From: Pseudoips prasinana
Taxonomy: Eukaryota; Arthropoda; Insecta; Lepidoptera; Nolidae
DNA length: 64,000 bases
NCBI GenBank assembly: GCA_951640165.1
Contig: OX621236.1
Span: forward strand, 25,412,948-25,476,947
Reading direction: 5' to 3'
Shown: positions 31,651 to 43,215 of the stretch, piece after piece
How the letters are laid out: each line of letters starts with the position of its first letter
Numbering within the stretch: the stretch's first letter is position 1
The notes under the pieces: model-generated
Databases searched by the model: none
Seen by the model: the letters and a program-made list of their open reading frames with translations, nothing else
What the model was told of the DNA's origin: nothing
Translations under genes and position numbers: made by a program

Positions 31651-33000
31651 AAATATGTATGTATATAGTGGATTAGTTTAGTATAACCATAGTTTTTTAA
31701 AATGCGTATTTTATTGTAACCTATACTATGCGTATTTTATTATAAACTTGAAATAAACGTTTTATTATTATTATTATTATTATATATACTTCGATAGATG
31801 ATAACAAGGACGACCTTTAGTTAGTGATTATTGGATAAAAGCACTGTATAATAATGAGAAATTGCAGCGTTCGGATAAAAGTTGAGTGATATGCCGCTAA
31901 AAGACTCGGATACTAACAAGTTGTGACTGCAAACTAACTTTTAACTGGCTGCTAACAGGAGTAACTACTTAGTTATAGAAAAGTTTTTAGTTACCCAACT
32001 CCGTATTCACCAGGAGTTGAAAACGTTCCATACACGAGTGATATATTATTAAAAAGAAAAACTGGTACAGGTTCTACTAATTTTAGACTTGTCACAATAA
32101 TCCTTTTTTATAAATGTAAATAAACGAACTGAAACTTATTTTAGGCTGGCGACCCTAGATTCGGTTGATTCGCGTAAGGTTTTAGCGAATACTACCTACT
32201 TTTATTTTGTGTGATTAGATATTGTTGGCTTTCCATACATCATTAGGAAATATTATAAGGATATAATAAGAATGTTTAATTTTCCAGGCGCCATCGAATA
32301 ACAATGCAATAGATGTATGCATATAATATGTATGTTACAATTAAATCGAATCAAATTAGAAAATATATATATCAAAGTTTATTGACATTGATCTTAGTGA
32401 CATTGTCCCAACATATTATTATTATTATTCATTCAAACCATTTTTTAAGTGTACTCTCGCACTATGGAAATTGGTCCTTGTGTCACGGGGTCTTTTAGAA
32501 CACATAATTAAGAGACATGTATATCCAGACTCGGATTAACTACTTAGCAGTCAATATCACTGATAAATTATTATGGATTAATCCATGGAGAGAAATTATT
32601 AGTGAATTGTTTAGTATACTAACTACTAATAGGTATCTACTTTCCTTTTTCCTTTCCGCCGTGGTGATGAAGTATAAAGCAAATTAATAGACTATGTTCG
32701 ATTAGTTATCATGTTCAAATTATTGTATATCACAATATAAAGATAAGTGTGTAATAATACACATACACACTTACTTGCTTACAGTTTGTAGAAAATTCTT
32801 TCAATATAATTACTAAACAGCACTTCCTCTGTACAAGGCAACTGCACAGATCCGAACTCAGATCACATCTGTTATCAATCATTCGCTGTAGCACTTGACT
32901 AAACACCTGTGTTACTTTAAGATATTAATTAATTACTAGTATAATTTTTGTTATAACATTTGTACCATTATCTTGATTAAGCGAAGTAAATAATAATATA
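31651..33000. other. No gene; ATT repeat and a SINE fragment
   Basis: TATGCGTATTTTATT occurs twice near 31700-31745. An AATAAACG...(TTA)n tail at 31750-31785 resembles a LINE or SINE 3' end. A minus-strand family E fragment is likely at 32455-32560. Otherwise nothing is recognised. Confidence 0.35.
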
Positions 33001-33230
33001 TCTAGGGACGATGTCACACAGATCATCCTAGCCCCAAACTAAGCAAAGCTTGTGCTATGGGTACCAGGAGACGATATACATACTTATATACTTAGATAGA
33101 TAAATACATTGAAAACATCCATGACTCAGAAACAAATGTTCGTGCTCATCACACAAATATTTGCACTTACCGGGATTCGAACCCAGGACCACCAGCTTCG
33201 TAGGCAGGAGCACTACCAACTAGGCTACGG
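33001..33230 (-). mobile_element. tRNA-headed SINE, nearly complete, tRNA-Arg-like head
   Basis: On the minus strand the head has GTAGCCTAGTTGGTAGTGC (A box), CTGCCTACGAAGCTGG with an ACG triplet in the anticodon position, and GGGTTCGAATCCCGG (B box). The body and 3' end match the copy at 19785-20003. Resemblance to tRNA-Arg(ACG) is suggestive only. Confidence 0.75.
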
Positions 33231-33239
33231 TGACCGTCA

Positions 33240-33894
33240 ATAATTCTCTATTCTGTTATTCTACTATTCGTCACAGTAATTATTAATTATTGACGTCATA
33301 GAAAGTTCTCGACATTGTATTGTATGGCTTTCCTTAAGTTTACCTTGACTATACAATAGGAATCCTCAAAATAACTTCGCTTAAAATTAATTACCAAAGT
33401 CTTTGTTGACAAATCATTGACGAAAGTAACAGTTGTCGCTATTTACACCTAAATGAATAAATAATGCTTAGTCTAATTGTTTTGCATTCTACACTTTCGC
33501 AGGTATAAAAAAGTATACAATGTACCTGTATTTTATACAACAAATTAAAAACATACCTATGATTAGAGTTTAACTATATATAATTTATTTTGTTATGTTC
33601 TATAGCTTATTGCCATATTAGTAGTGTAATGATCTTGTGGCCATAAATGTTCAGAGCTTGTGGTGTAAAAATATGTCAGATTATTTTAATGTAACTCCTG
33701 TGTGCGAAGCGGCCGTGAGCTCACAGCCAACAAAAAACGCCCGCGCCCCGGGACTTGAACACGAACCAGACTCTGATTTGGTGGAATCAAAGTTAGCTCT
33801 TTTGTTCCTTTCACACAATTACAAATTACTGACCAGTACATACTAGTAGGTCAATTACTAAACCGTCCGTATGTACTACTGCTAAAAACTTGCG
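33240..33894. other. No gene; one tRNA-like fragment
   Basis: About 33715-33790 contains a CGCCCGCGCCCCGGGACTTG block followed by a tRNA-like complement, probably a SINE head remnant. Nothing else is supported. Confidence 0.3.
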
Positions 33895-34200
33895 GAAAGA
33901 GAGGTAGGGCAGAGCGTTCATTCGCTCGAAGAGCAGCCCGACTGGGGAAGTACCTCCACCTTACAGAAGACATTCCTTAATAATAACATTAGTAATTAAT
34001 AACATTAATAATGTTGTGTTTCTGAATGTGAGTAAGAGCCTGAGCTCATCGGGGTGGGGGGAGGGTCAGAAACACTTGTTTTCAGACTCTTAAAGGCCGG
34101 CAACGCACCCGCGACTCCTCTGGTTTTGCGAGTGTCCATGGGCGGCGGCGCCCATCAGGTGACCCACTTGCTCGTTTGTCGACCTCTGCCATAAAAAAAA
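33895..34200 (+). repeat. Dispersed SINE-like repeat, plus-strand copy with A-rich tail
   Basis: This is the same family as 5610-5935 (inverted) and 42945-43215. Segments in order: GCAGAGCGTTCATTCGCTCG, GAAGTACCTCCACCTTACAG, GGTGGGGGGAGGGTCAG, GGCCGGCAACGCACCCGCGA, GGTGACCCACTTGCTCG and an A-rich end near 34195. Confidence 0.65.
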
Positions 34201-34252
34201 GGTCACCAATTTACCCAAATATCTATATCTAAATATCATATTTACCGAATGC

Positions 34253-34618
34253 CTGCCTCGTTGGTCTAGCGGTAGCGTGTTCACCCGCAGAGAACGGTTC
34301 AAATCCCGGGTCGGACCAAAAGTGATTTTGGGACTTTTCTGTAAAATGAAAAATTTCTCACCATCAACCCGAATTCTGGGAGTTGGGGGTATTATACCCC
34401 ACGCCTCGGAGAGCACGTAAACCCGTCGGTCCTGTACCTGACCTCTTTCCGGTCGTGTCGCTAGGCGTCCCATCGGATCATGATAGTGATGAAATAGAAA
34501 ATGCTCCTGTGTTTGCGCACACAATTGTGTACTATAATATGTTCCATGCAGATGGCTAATCTCTATTGACACTGGCCGCCGTGGCTGAAATTCGGCTAGG
34601 AGGACATTATTATTATTT
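34253..34618 (+). mobile_element. SINE family B, near full length, plus strand
   Basis: The tRNA-like head (TCGTTGGTCTAGCGGTAGCG, CACCCGCAGAGAACGG, GTTCAAATCCCGG) is followed by a long conserved body: CTGGGAGTTGGGGGTATTAT, CTCGGAGAGCACGTAAACCC, CATCGGATCATGATAGTG, TGTGTTTGCGCACAC and GGCCGCCGTGGCTGAAATTC, ending near GGACATTATTATT. The inverted copy is at 59985-60360. Confidence 0.75.
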
Positions 34619-35400
34619 ACCGAAAATACTTTTATTTCAAAAAGATATTTGAGCGTAGAAACAGTGTGTTTGGACCATGTATTATAATACGGATGTTATA
34701 GAGGCGACATATGTTATTCAACGGCAAAATTCTCCCATTCATGTCGTACCTCGAAAATTCTTAAGAAATATGTCACGAATTCTTACGCAAGTTACACAAC
34801 TTTTCTATTACGGCTGAAACAGAAATATAAAGTCAAGGAATGGTGTGTCAACAAAGTAATAAAGGAGGTATATAATGATTCCTTGTTCAGAACATATATG
34901 TACATATAATACGTAAGTGTTTACGTTGCAGACCTTATGAAATTTCAAAGTTAGGGCCTTGTCGGTAACTTTCTTTTGACAAGTTTCCTCGATATTCGCA
35001 GCCAGGGTGCGGGCAGCTCAATCGAAAGTTCCCGGAGCTTCGCTTTCGTGAAGAAATATACTCACAATTTTTATATATTTTATCAAGATTTTTTACACTC
35101 CGCTGTGTTACGGAAGTATGACGTCATTCTGACAGCACGTCATCAACTTATAACGATAAAGTGATACGTTGAAAGGAAGATTTGAAAAGAAAAATTATTT
35201 AGCATTTTTCACACGTTTTTCCTTTTCTCTTATTTATGTGAGAAAATGGATATGACAGCACATAATGAAAACGTAGATATTTTACTTCAGATTTTTAAAT
35301 ATAATGGAAAGTGGAGGCTTTTTTGTATTTATTCTATTTTATTTAGGATCGATATAAAGTTATTAAAACATTTTAGTTTTACAATTAAAACCCAAATATT
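34619..35400. other. No gene recognised
   Basis: AT-rich with short open frames. Confidence 0.35.
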
Positions 35401-35404
35401 GTAT

Positions 35405-35668
35405 TTTATTACTTACTTATCGTATGGGCAGTGGTTGGTTGCCCTAGTGTCAGAGTTATATAAGCCGCCCAATAGGCCTCTGACATGGCTTAACGGCTGT
35501 TGTCTAACGACTACAACTGGGACCGACAGCTTAACGTGCCCTCCGAAGCATGGAGACGCCCAGAAATTAAACCACTTTGGCGGTCACCTATCTATGGACT
35601 GACCGCGAGCCTAGTTGCTTAACATTGCCGATCACTTACGGGTCGGTGAGAGCATCTAGCTATTTGTT
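35405..35668 (-). mobile_element. SINE with a 5S-rRNA-like head, copy 1
   Basis: On the minus strand, 35579-35637 reads GTGATCGGCAATGTTAAGCA, ACTAGGCTCGCGGTCAG and TCCATAGATAGGTGACCGCC. It lines up with the 5S rRNA internal promoter region (GATCACCGAAGTTAAGCAAC ... GCGGTTAGTACTTGGATGGG, then TGACCGCC). Downstream comes a unique body (CTGGGCGTCTCCATGCTTCG, GAGGGCACGTTAAGCTG, GTCAGAGGCCTATTGGG). Related copies lie at 44515-44765 and 46755-47030. RNA polymerase III transcription from the 5S-type internal promoter is inferred. Confidence 0.75.
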
Positions 35669-35728
35669 ACTGTACGACATTTATTCCATAATTACTAATG
35701 GTGGGTATGGGCCATTTCTAAAAATGAA

Positions 35729-37219
35729 TACATTCAGTCAAAAAAGTATCGGGAATGGATGATTTGTTTATGGTTCAAAATTCAAATTTTTGTTTTTTTT
35801 GTTGTTGTTAGATTGGCACAACTGTTTTCCATTTTGGCGCGGAGTTTGAGTTGCATCTGTTATTTATATTAAATACAGTGCTGGTTTTAGTAATATCATA
35901 TATAGTGTGTATTGCGAATTTCATAATGGACAAAAATATCGAAGTAAGAGTTTGTCTTAAATTTTGCATCGCTAATGGAATTTCGTGTTCGGAATCACTG
36001 AAAATGTTACAGAAGGCTTACGGTGAATCGACTTTATCAAAAACTCGTGCTTATGAGTGGTTCAAAGCGTTCAAAAGCGGTCGAGATGTGATGAAAGATT
36101 TGCCTCGCTCTGGTAGGCCATCAACGTCTGCAACTGAAGTTAACATCACAAAAGTGAAGGAAATAGTGACTGAAAATCCTCATTCAACTCTGAGAGAGAT
36201 AGCCGCCGAACTTTCTGTATCTCACGAGTCGATTCGTACCATTTTAACTAATCATTTGGGTATGAAACATGTTGCCGCTCGGCTAGTCCCAAAAGATCTG
36301 AATTTTCTCCAAAAACTTAATCGCATGAAAGTCGCTGAGGACATGGTAGAACGAGTCAATTCGGACCCAACATTCATGAAACGCATTGTTACTGGTGACG
36401 AGACGTGGGTTTACGAGTTTGACATGCAAACTAGTCAACAAGCTTCGGAGTGGCGCCTTCCAACTGAACCGAAACCGAAAAAACCACGCCAAAGTCGATC
36501 AAAAGTCAAAGTCATGTTGACTGTTTTCTTTGACTATCGCGGTGTTGTGCACTCTGAATTCTTACCGGAAGGTCGAACGGTAAATAAAGAATATTATTTG
36601 AGCGTTATGCGGCGTTTAAGAGACAAATTCGACGAAAAAGGCCAGATTTGTGGAAAGAAAATTCTTGGATTTTGCATCACGATAATGCGCCTTCGCACAA
36701 GGCCATCATTGTGAACGAATTTTTGACCAAACACTCAACAAATACCATCCAGCAACCACTATATTCAGGTACCCGTTCTCAATCGGTAGAAGACATAAAG
36801 GAGGATTCGCGGCGAGAACTGAACTCAATTCTGAAGGAGGTTTGAGATCAAAGTAGGGCTCATATACTGCGTGTAACTTAAGGAGCGCCATTCGCCCATG
36901 AAACTGAACGAAAAATATAAAATCAGATTGTGAAAATACGTATAATATTATTGTTTGGCCCCAATGCATCAGTTGATCTTACTTAAATGGGAAGCTTTTG
37001 TGTATTTTAGATCAAGACACATTCTACAGTTTCATAGGCAAATTGAACTCTTTGTTACTTCTATCTACTATTTGTTACACATTGTATATTTATTTAAACG
37101 TTTTAAGAGAGTGCTGAATTAGTTTTGTATAATTTGAAGGTGATAAAATAAATTTGGATGAATAACAAACATTTTGTATATTATTGATCTTTGCCCGGTA
37201 CTTTCTTGACAGAGTAGTA
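35729..37219 (+). mobile_element. mariner transposon, near full length
   Basis: The left terminal repeat begins CATTCAGTCAAAAAAGTATC at 35731. The right one, inverted, reads CTACTCTGTCAAGAAAGTAC up to 37217. TA flanks both ends. The 1.49-kb element holds a transposase gene at 35926-36845. The two ends differ in the first bases in the same way as in the second copy (48350-54259), so the asymmetry belongs to the family. Confidence 0.85.
35926..36845 (+). pseudogene. mariner transposase, frameshifted, third catalytic Asp deleted
   Basis: The start at 35926 (MDKNIEVRVCLKFC) is chosen because homologues begin with this motif; an upstream in-frame ATG at 35851 gives an unrelated leader. Two helix-turn-helix regions are present (ESLKMLQKAYGESTLS; TLREIAAELSVSHESI), then HVAARLVPKDLNFLQK. 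The first catalytic Asp is in TGDETWVYEF (36397-36399, residue 158). One base is lost at about 36635-36645. The second Asp is in HHDNAPSH in the next frame. After QQPLYS the sequence jumps to GTRSQSVEDIKED, so about 20 residues with the third Asp (YSPDLAPCD in the family) are gone at about 36766. The C-terminus is cut short. Confidence 0.9.
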
Positions 37220-37904
37220 TAATCTGTACATATTTTATTTCATTTATTTTAGTACACCAGTATTTCGTATATTCTGATTGAATAATATGGTTAGAAATTA
37301 ATATGAATTTTCATCTATACTAAAGGGTTTTAAAAACGAAAATTACTTATTTAAAATATAGTGCAACTACCATGTTTTTCTACATATCGCCTTAAGCTTT
37401 TCATTAATAAACAAACCAAATTTGTAACAAAAACGGCCGTTTATGTTTTGAATGCACGATTGAGCTAAACAGCTATATTTCAAGTGTTGATAAGGTGTTA
37501 TAAAATTACGTTATTGCCTTTTCTACAGTAATAATAGACCACATTTTGTATTTTTGATTCTATTTACGAGTTAACAATTTTTCGATTGGCGGCGCTAGTC
37601 GACTGTAATAGGCCTCTTAACGTTCCCTAAAGATCGCCTAGATTTAATACACCTATATCTATTCCATTTTCGTGGACTAATTATAGGCCAAATTAATATA
37701 TAGTGCGAGTAAGCAAGGATTTAAAAAAATTATGTAAAACGTTTGATTTGAGCTGTTGGCTTTCCAAACAATAAATAACTATCATTTTGGAAGAAAGGGA
37801 AATTGCGGTTTATGATTTATGACGTATTAAAAAAACTATTTTAGAAGTTACACGGGGGGGGGGGACATTTTACCACTTCGGAAGCGTCTCTCGCGCAAAC
37901 TATT
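37220..37904. other. No gene recognised
   Basis: AT-rich, with a G9-10 run near 37855. Confidence 0.3.
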
Positions 37905-38165
37905 CACTTTAGTTTCTAAAGTGAATATGTACAAAAGATGAACTTACCGTCCAAAAAAAGACCGACAATGTTGATTAAAATTTGGTGAAATTCATTGATT
38001 ATATAAAACGATTCCAATACTTACATCATCATCAAAACTAAAAAGTTTTCTTTAGTTTTTGTTATTTTAATATATATTATCAATGTATATCCGAAATTAT
38101 TATCAGGAAAAAGTTCCTCGTATTAGATTTATCATAAAGTTTATACTTTACCCGTACCCGGTTTT
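37905..38165 (-). repeat. Dispersed repeat, inverted copy of 39370-39620
   Basis: About 240 bp is the reverse complement of 39370-39620 with few differences (shared TACGAGGAACTTTTT, TCGGATATACATTGATAAT, ACTTTTTAGTTTTGATGATG, ATGTAAGTATTGGAATCG as read on the minus strand). The two copies are 1.2 kb apart in opposite orientation. Confidence 0.8.
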
Positions 38166-38374
38166 AGTTAAAGTTTGCCTTGTTTATTCCGTTTTGTTAG
38201 TTTTCCTTTCCCTCAATATAAACCCGTACTTATAAGCTTATACGGTCCGCCCGTGTAAGCTTATAATATTCAGTACGAGAACAATTGGCGTGAAACAATA
38301 CCATTGGGACTTGTTGCTCTTAAATAATTAGATTTACGAATCGTCCCACCTCTGATAAAATAAATAAATGTCTT

Positions 38375-38590
38375 GGGTCAACTAATACACTGTCGTCTGA
38401 TCCCAAACTAGGCAGAGCCTGTACTACTTATAATAACCAGACAAATGACTAAAATGCTTAAATAATAAATGACACCCAGACAGAATGAATAATGGTGCGC
38501 ATTACAAAAAAATTATCCTGGTCGGGGATCGACCCCATAACCTCAGGTTGGCAATCAGTCACAAACCACTTGACCAACAGGCCGCTCAAA
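38375..38590 (-). mobile_element. tRNA-headed SINE, family A relative, minus strand
   Basis: On the minus strand: GGTCAAGTGGTTTGTGAC, a GGGGTCGATCCCCGACC box, a degraded body, and GTTTGGGATCAGACGACAG at the far end. Confidence 0.6.
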
Positions 38591-38699
38591 CTAAACAGTC
38601 AGATCTATCTTTTTGAATGTTGTCAATTCTTCTTGTTACCTTTCAATTTTTCTAGAGAATAAGTCTTTTTAATACCTACTTGGTATCATTTTATAAAAA

Positions 38700-38835
38700 A
38701 AATTGAAAGACACCCCTAGGGGGGTTGTCTTTGGTTATTTTACAAACGTGTAATTAACGGACACCAAGTAAATTCAGACCCAGAACGACTGCTTATGGGT
38801 CACACTAATAGTTGTTCTATGTTGTCTCAAGATAC
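38700..38835 (-). mobile_element. SINE family E fragment, minus strand
   Basis: TACAAACGTGTAATTAACGG and CCAGAACGACTGCTTATGGG correspond to the copy at 28105-28262. The head is lost or scrambled. Confidence 0.45.
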
Positions 38836-39284
38836 AGAATGAAACTTCTCGAACTCTTAATGTACGCAAGGCGAACTAGGTACTCAATAAAATAGTACTT
38901 GAGTGATAATCTAGAAATTTAGGTAAATGCTTTGTAAGTCCGGTTAAAGTTATGAAGTTAATGATAAAATTATTGCCAATTGATAGCCAGTTGTAACTTG
39001 TTAGTAAGTTACTTCTGTTATATATTTAAATATAATTATTCATACTCAAAGTAATTGTCATCCGTAATTAACTAAATTAATATTAATAGAAAAATATCAA
39101 CTAAATTGATGACTACTATGCTATAAAAAAAATAGTTACAATTCAATGTTAAAATGAAAATAAGTGTTTCATTCAACAAATCATAAAGTTATCTTTTTGA
39201 CCCCTGCCATTAAATTCTAGTTACTAAATAAAAATATTAGGTACAAGAACAAAAATGATTATAGTATCATAAAAAAAGCGGCCA

Positions 39285-39640
39285 AGTGTGAGTCGGCTCA
39301 TCGAGCACTCGCCCATGAAGGGTTCCGTAGCAGCAATATAAACGTAATAATATTAAAGTTCTTGTAGTAATTGAAACTATTCACTTTAGAAAGGTAAAGT
39401 ATAAACTTTATGATAAATCTAATACGAGGAACTTTTTAATTTCGGATATACATTGATAATATATATTAAAATAACAAAAACTATAGAAAACTTTTTAGTT
39501 TTGATGATGATGTAAGTATTGGAATCGTTTGATAGAATCAATGAGTTTCATCAAATTTTAATCAGCATTGTCCGTCTTTTTTTGGACAGTAAGTTCATTT
39601 TTTGTACATATTCTATTTAAATAATTAAATAGAATATATA
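39285..39640 (+). repeat. Dispersed repeat with GCGGCCAAGTGTGAGTCGG start
   Basis: The opening GCGGCCAAGTGTGAGTCGG, ACTCGCCCATGAAGGGTTCC and GTAGCAGCAA is a repeat start I have seen in many insect genomes. The interior matches 37905-38165 in reverse. No coding capacity is seen. The class is unknown to me. Confidence 0.6.
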
Positions 39641-41465
39641 CAATACAATATATGCAAAATGCCAGCAAAGTGCTAAAGCTCCGAACGTTCCGTGCCATCC
39701 TTAGGTGTCTTGAAAGTTATTTCTTTATACCACAAAAAGCCGTATTTCATAATTAAGTTTATTTGTAATATTTTAAAAATGCTAGAAAAACTATTCTAGT
39801 TACAAGCATGGCATTCAGTTTGCCTGAAATATTCACACAGAATAATAATAATCATATGTCAACAATGGTTATTTAATATTTTTAGCCATCGCTTCAGAGA
39901 TCAGTGGCTGGTAATTTTGACAATTTTAATAACTAGTTCAAAACAACGAAATAAATAATCCGTTTAGGAATGTAAAATCCAAATTATTCAAGGACTCGCT
40001 TAAACATTTATCAAAAATTTCTTCAAAATCAGTCCGGCGGTATAGAATGAGTGTATCCTTCTAAACATTCACACTAATTTTGTGTCTCTCTGTAACTGTC
40101 ATATAGGTAGCGCTGATGGCATTGTATTTAAGTAAATGAAGTTTTTACTGAGGCTGTGACTAACATACCAGATTTTTTGTATAGAGATTTTGTAACTTTT
40201 CTGTACCATTTTTCAATTATTTTCTTTCCTTACATGCACACGAAGCTCCAAAGAAATTGTCAAGCTCCGCACAAATACAACAAAAAAAGATTCGTCGTTC
40301 TGAAGTAATGCGCTGACATAGAATCGGCAATTGAATTTATTTATTTTTGGTAGAGTAAAAATAAATGTACGTCCTTGTCTGAATTAAAAACTATACAAAA
40401 TATTAGAGAGCTTAAGTTTTTGCCTATTTGATGAAAGGCGCGGAGAAGTATCAGAAGGAGAATGTCGTAGTTGTCCAGCTGTAGCTCTTGTGTGCATGCG
40501 TTCTTCTTTACTGTCATGCCATGTATTAAAGTTTTACGTCACGTCAATATTCAGAAGTACTATTAATTGATTTTTATTTATTATTAATTTGTACAGACTA
40601 TAATAGGCTTGTGAACGTCGGCGTTATGTCTTAGTATTGAGACTGACCACATTAAATCCTGACATTAAATCCATAACAAAAATTGCTTTCAAATGAACGA
40701 AATTATAAATATATAAAGCACTAATTCGGATGGTGAACACTAAATACCAACTACCTAAAGCCAACAATATATTCACTGTTCAGAATTTGATCGAAAAATC
40801 CGGACACTAACTTCGTTCGCAGAATGCCGCACGCATGCCGTTGAAACTAGGTAAGCTTCAGGATCCCATCGTACTTAGTAACAAAGTTATTTGCAACTAA
40901 ACGCGTTGAACTGGAAATATCTTTCTTATTATGAGGGTAGACGAAAATATGACCAACCTGATAAAATAGAAATTTTAGATGTAGGTATTATTAAAATTGT
41001 ATTTCAATCCATTGGTCACCAATGGAAAATTCAGTAGCTGAATTTCATATCAAAACAATTTCGAACTTATATAATAGTTATAACGGTGAAATTCGTGTAA
41101 CGTGACGCGAAATATCTTAGTAAAGTAATATCCCGGTCCCAGTGAAACCCGGCTTAGTGAAGCACAATATATCGTGTTCAAAAGACTTAAGATACTTACA
41201 GTTGACTTTATCGAAACACCCTGTGAAGGACAGGATTAAAGACCAATCTCGTCCATATTTATTTAAGAATCGCGATTGCTTTAAGTTAATGCCTTTTTAT
41301 TCAACTCGAGCCGCAATCAATCAGAGTAGAGGATACTCTATGGTCGGTGGCTGCAGGCTTACCGCATCCAGTGGTGTAGGGCCCATATAACATGATTAGC
41401 GTCGCGTCGCTTCACAGCCATAACATTTTGAGATGGCGAGACATTATAGACGAAGTTCGGCCATT
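39641..41465. other. No gene recognised
   Basis: AT-rich DNA. A short GTCGTAGTTGTCCAGCTGTAG word near 40465 may be a relic of the RTE 3' end. An 82-codon open frame at 41142-41390 has no recognisable domain. Confidence 0.35.
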
Positions 41466-41610
41466 TTTTTAATAATTTATAGTCCCTCCTTACCCACCAC
41501 TGTAACTCCTAAATCCAGGATCAACTGTGGCAGGTAATGAAATGGAACTGAGCGGTGAAGCTGACTTGGATCCCGCAACGATTATAATCATAAAGATACA
41601 AAGGGGAGTT
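41466..41610 (-). mobile_element. Diverged 3'-end copy of the R1-clade LINE, inverted
   Basis: TAGTCCCTCCTTACCCACCA, CTGTAACTCCTAAATCCAGG and GAGCGGTGAAGC, GGATCCCGCAACGA follow the reverse order of the 3' untranslated region at 19560-19735. It is older and more diverged than the copies at 9201 and 17420. Confidence 0.7.
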
Positions 41611-42690
41611 AGGCTAGTCAATATTGGGATTTTCAAACAACGATTTTCTGGCAGTGTTTGTAAGTCCCAAGTAAAAGGTAAAGCCATTACGTTGTTGACC
41701 GTTCTATTATGTGGGAGATTCTCAATTGAAATTAATGTAGCGGTAATTATTCTCTATGATACCTAAACGTGGAAAATTTTGGAAGTAATATATATGTATA
41801 TACAATAATAAATATCCAAATCAGTCGGGGTATCCAGAGTCAACGGAAACTAGGCCTATTGCGGGGGTTATTATAGACCACAAGTTTATTCGCAATCACA
41901 AATGCACGGTTCACTCTCTCACTTAAGCCGATGCTTATATTAAGCAAACACACGTGGAAAATAGACACATGACCTGCTTTCCATAACATGGAAATCCTAA
42001 TGATACATTTTGGTATGACTTTATTATATGCGGTGAATCACGATACCAGTAGAACAAAGTCGTAGTTATGCTCATTATATGGACATCCCATAGAATATAT
42101 AACTAATCTACAGAATCATTAATCATCGCTTAGTAAACTTTATAATCATAGAATACTTAATCGTCGGCACGTCCTCCAATAATGTTCCCACGTCCCATAA
42201 GCAGAGTTTCTGATTACGCGGATCACGTACCTACGCATTACATTCTAAGCCCGCTTCTGATATCAACAAAATCATAAACATTCTGAAGGGCGTGAAAGGG
42301 AAGTGCGCAACGCTTCCGGTTTCACTTTCATTACCGATATTGGTACGAAAGCTTCTTCGATTCAATTTCCTCCGCCTGGTTCTTATGTCTCGCTGACTGA
42401 CATTCATATAACGAGCATGCGGGATGTGCCTTACCCCATATTATAAGTAGGCAACCTTATTTACATAAAATTACCTCGACACCGCGCCGAACAAATTCAT
42501 TCTTGGGTTCAGATTATACACTTCAGGTATTTTCGTAAATATTTATGAGCTGCTTTGTTTCTAATCTTGGTAGACGAATTAAATTATTCTGCGTATTAAT
42601 TTTTATATGTTATCAAGGCATTGTTTTGAAAAAAAATATATAACTATGGTATTACTGTTTTACCGGCAAGTGTTATTTAAACGAGGTTTA
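41611..42690. other. No gene recognised
   Basis: No supported feature. Confidence 0.3.
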
Positions 42691-42699
42691 AAAAGAGCA

Positions 42700-42835
42700 T
42701 TAATCTCATCGCCGGGTGCGGTTTGCTATGCCACCTTGCATTCCGAATGTCTATGAGTAGCGGTTACAACTTACCATCAGGTGGGCCGCTAGCTCGTCGG
42801 CCTCCAAAAGCAATAAAAAAGCAAGAAGAAAAAAG
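42700..42835 (+). repeat. Short SINE-like repeat with A-rich end
   Basis: GGTTTGCTATGCCACCTTGC, GTAGCGGTTACAACTTACC, ATCAGGTGGGCCGCTAGCTC, GTCGGCCTCC then an A-rich tail. The TTACCATCAGGTG-GCC end is shared with other short lepidopteran retroposons and resembles the end of the 33895 family. Confidence 0.5.
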
Positions 42836-42944
42836 CAAGGAAAATACCCTTAGTAATAATTCGTAAGCCTTTTTAGAGGGCAGTAGGCTCAAAACGAATC
42901 CCTTTAGATTGTACATACTTATACGACAGCACATCAAATTTAAA

Positions 42945-43215
42945 GAGAGAGGTAGGGCATAGCGTTCATTCGCTCAAAGAACAGCCCGACTGGGGAAGTA
43001 CCTCCACCGTACAGAAGACATTCCTTATAATAACATTAATAATTTTAATGTTGTGTTTCCGAGTGTGAGTAAGGTCGTCAGAGCTCATTGGGGTGGGGGG
43101 AAAAGTCAGTAACATTTGTTTGCCGACTTTTAAAGGCCGGCAACGCACCTGCGACACCTCTGGTGTTGCGAGTGTCCATGGGCGGCGGTGATCACTTACC
43201 ATCAGGTGTAAAAAA
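42945..43215 (+). repeat. Dispersed SINE-like repeat, third copy
   Basis: GGCATAGCGTTCATTCGCTC, GAAGTACCTCCACCGTACAG, GAGCTCATTGGGGTGGGGGG, GGCCGGCAACGCACCTGCGA and CTTACCATCAGGTG match the copies at 33895 and 5610. Confidence 0.65.

Noticed and set aside
33001..33230. Functional tRNA genes at SINE heads (also 4586, 22520, 28020, 34253, 47612)
   Set aside because: Acceptor stems do not pair and the sequences run directly into SINE bodies that recur in the window.
34090..34572. A 160-codon minus-strand open frame
   Set aside because: It overlaps the dispersed repeat at 33895-34200 and the family B SINE at 34253-34618 and has no domain.
35851..35925. Upstream in-frame ATG as the mariner transposase start
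   Set aside because: The 25 leader residues are hydrophobic and unlike the family; the conserved protein begins at 35926.
41142..41390. An 82-codon open frame as a gene
   Set aside because: No recognised domain, splice signals or second copy, and the length is within chance for the window.
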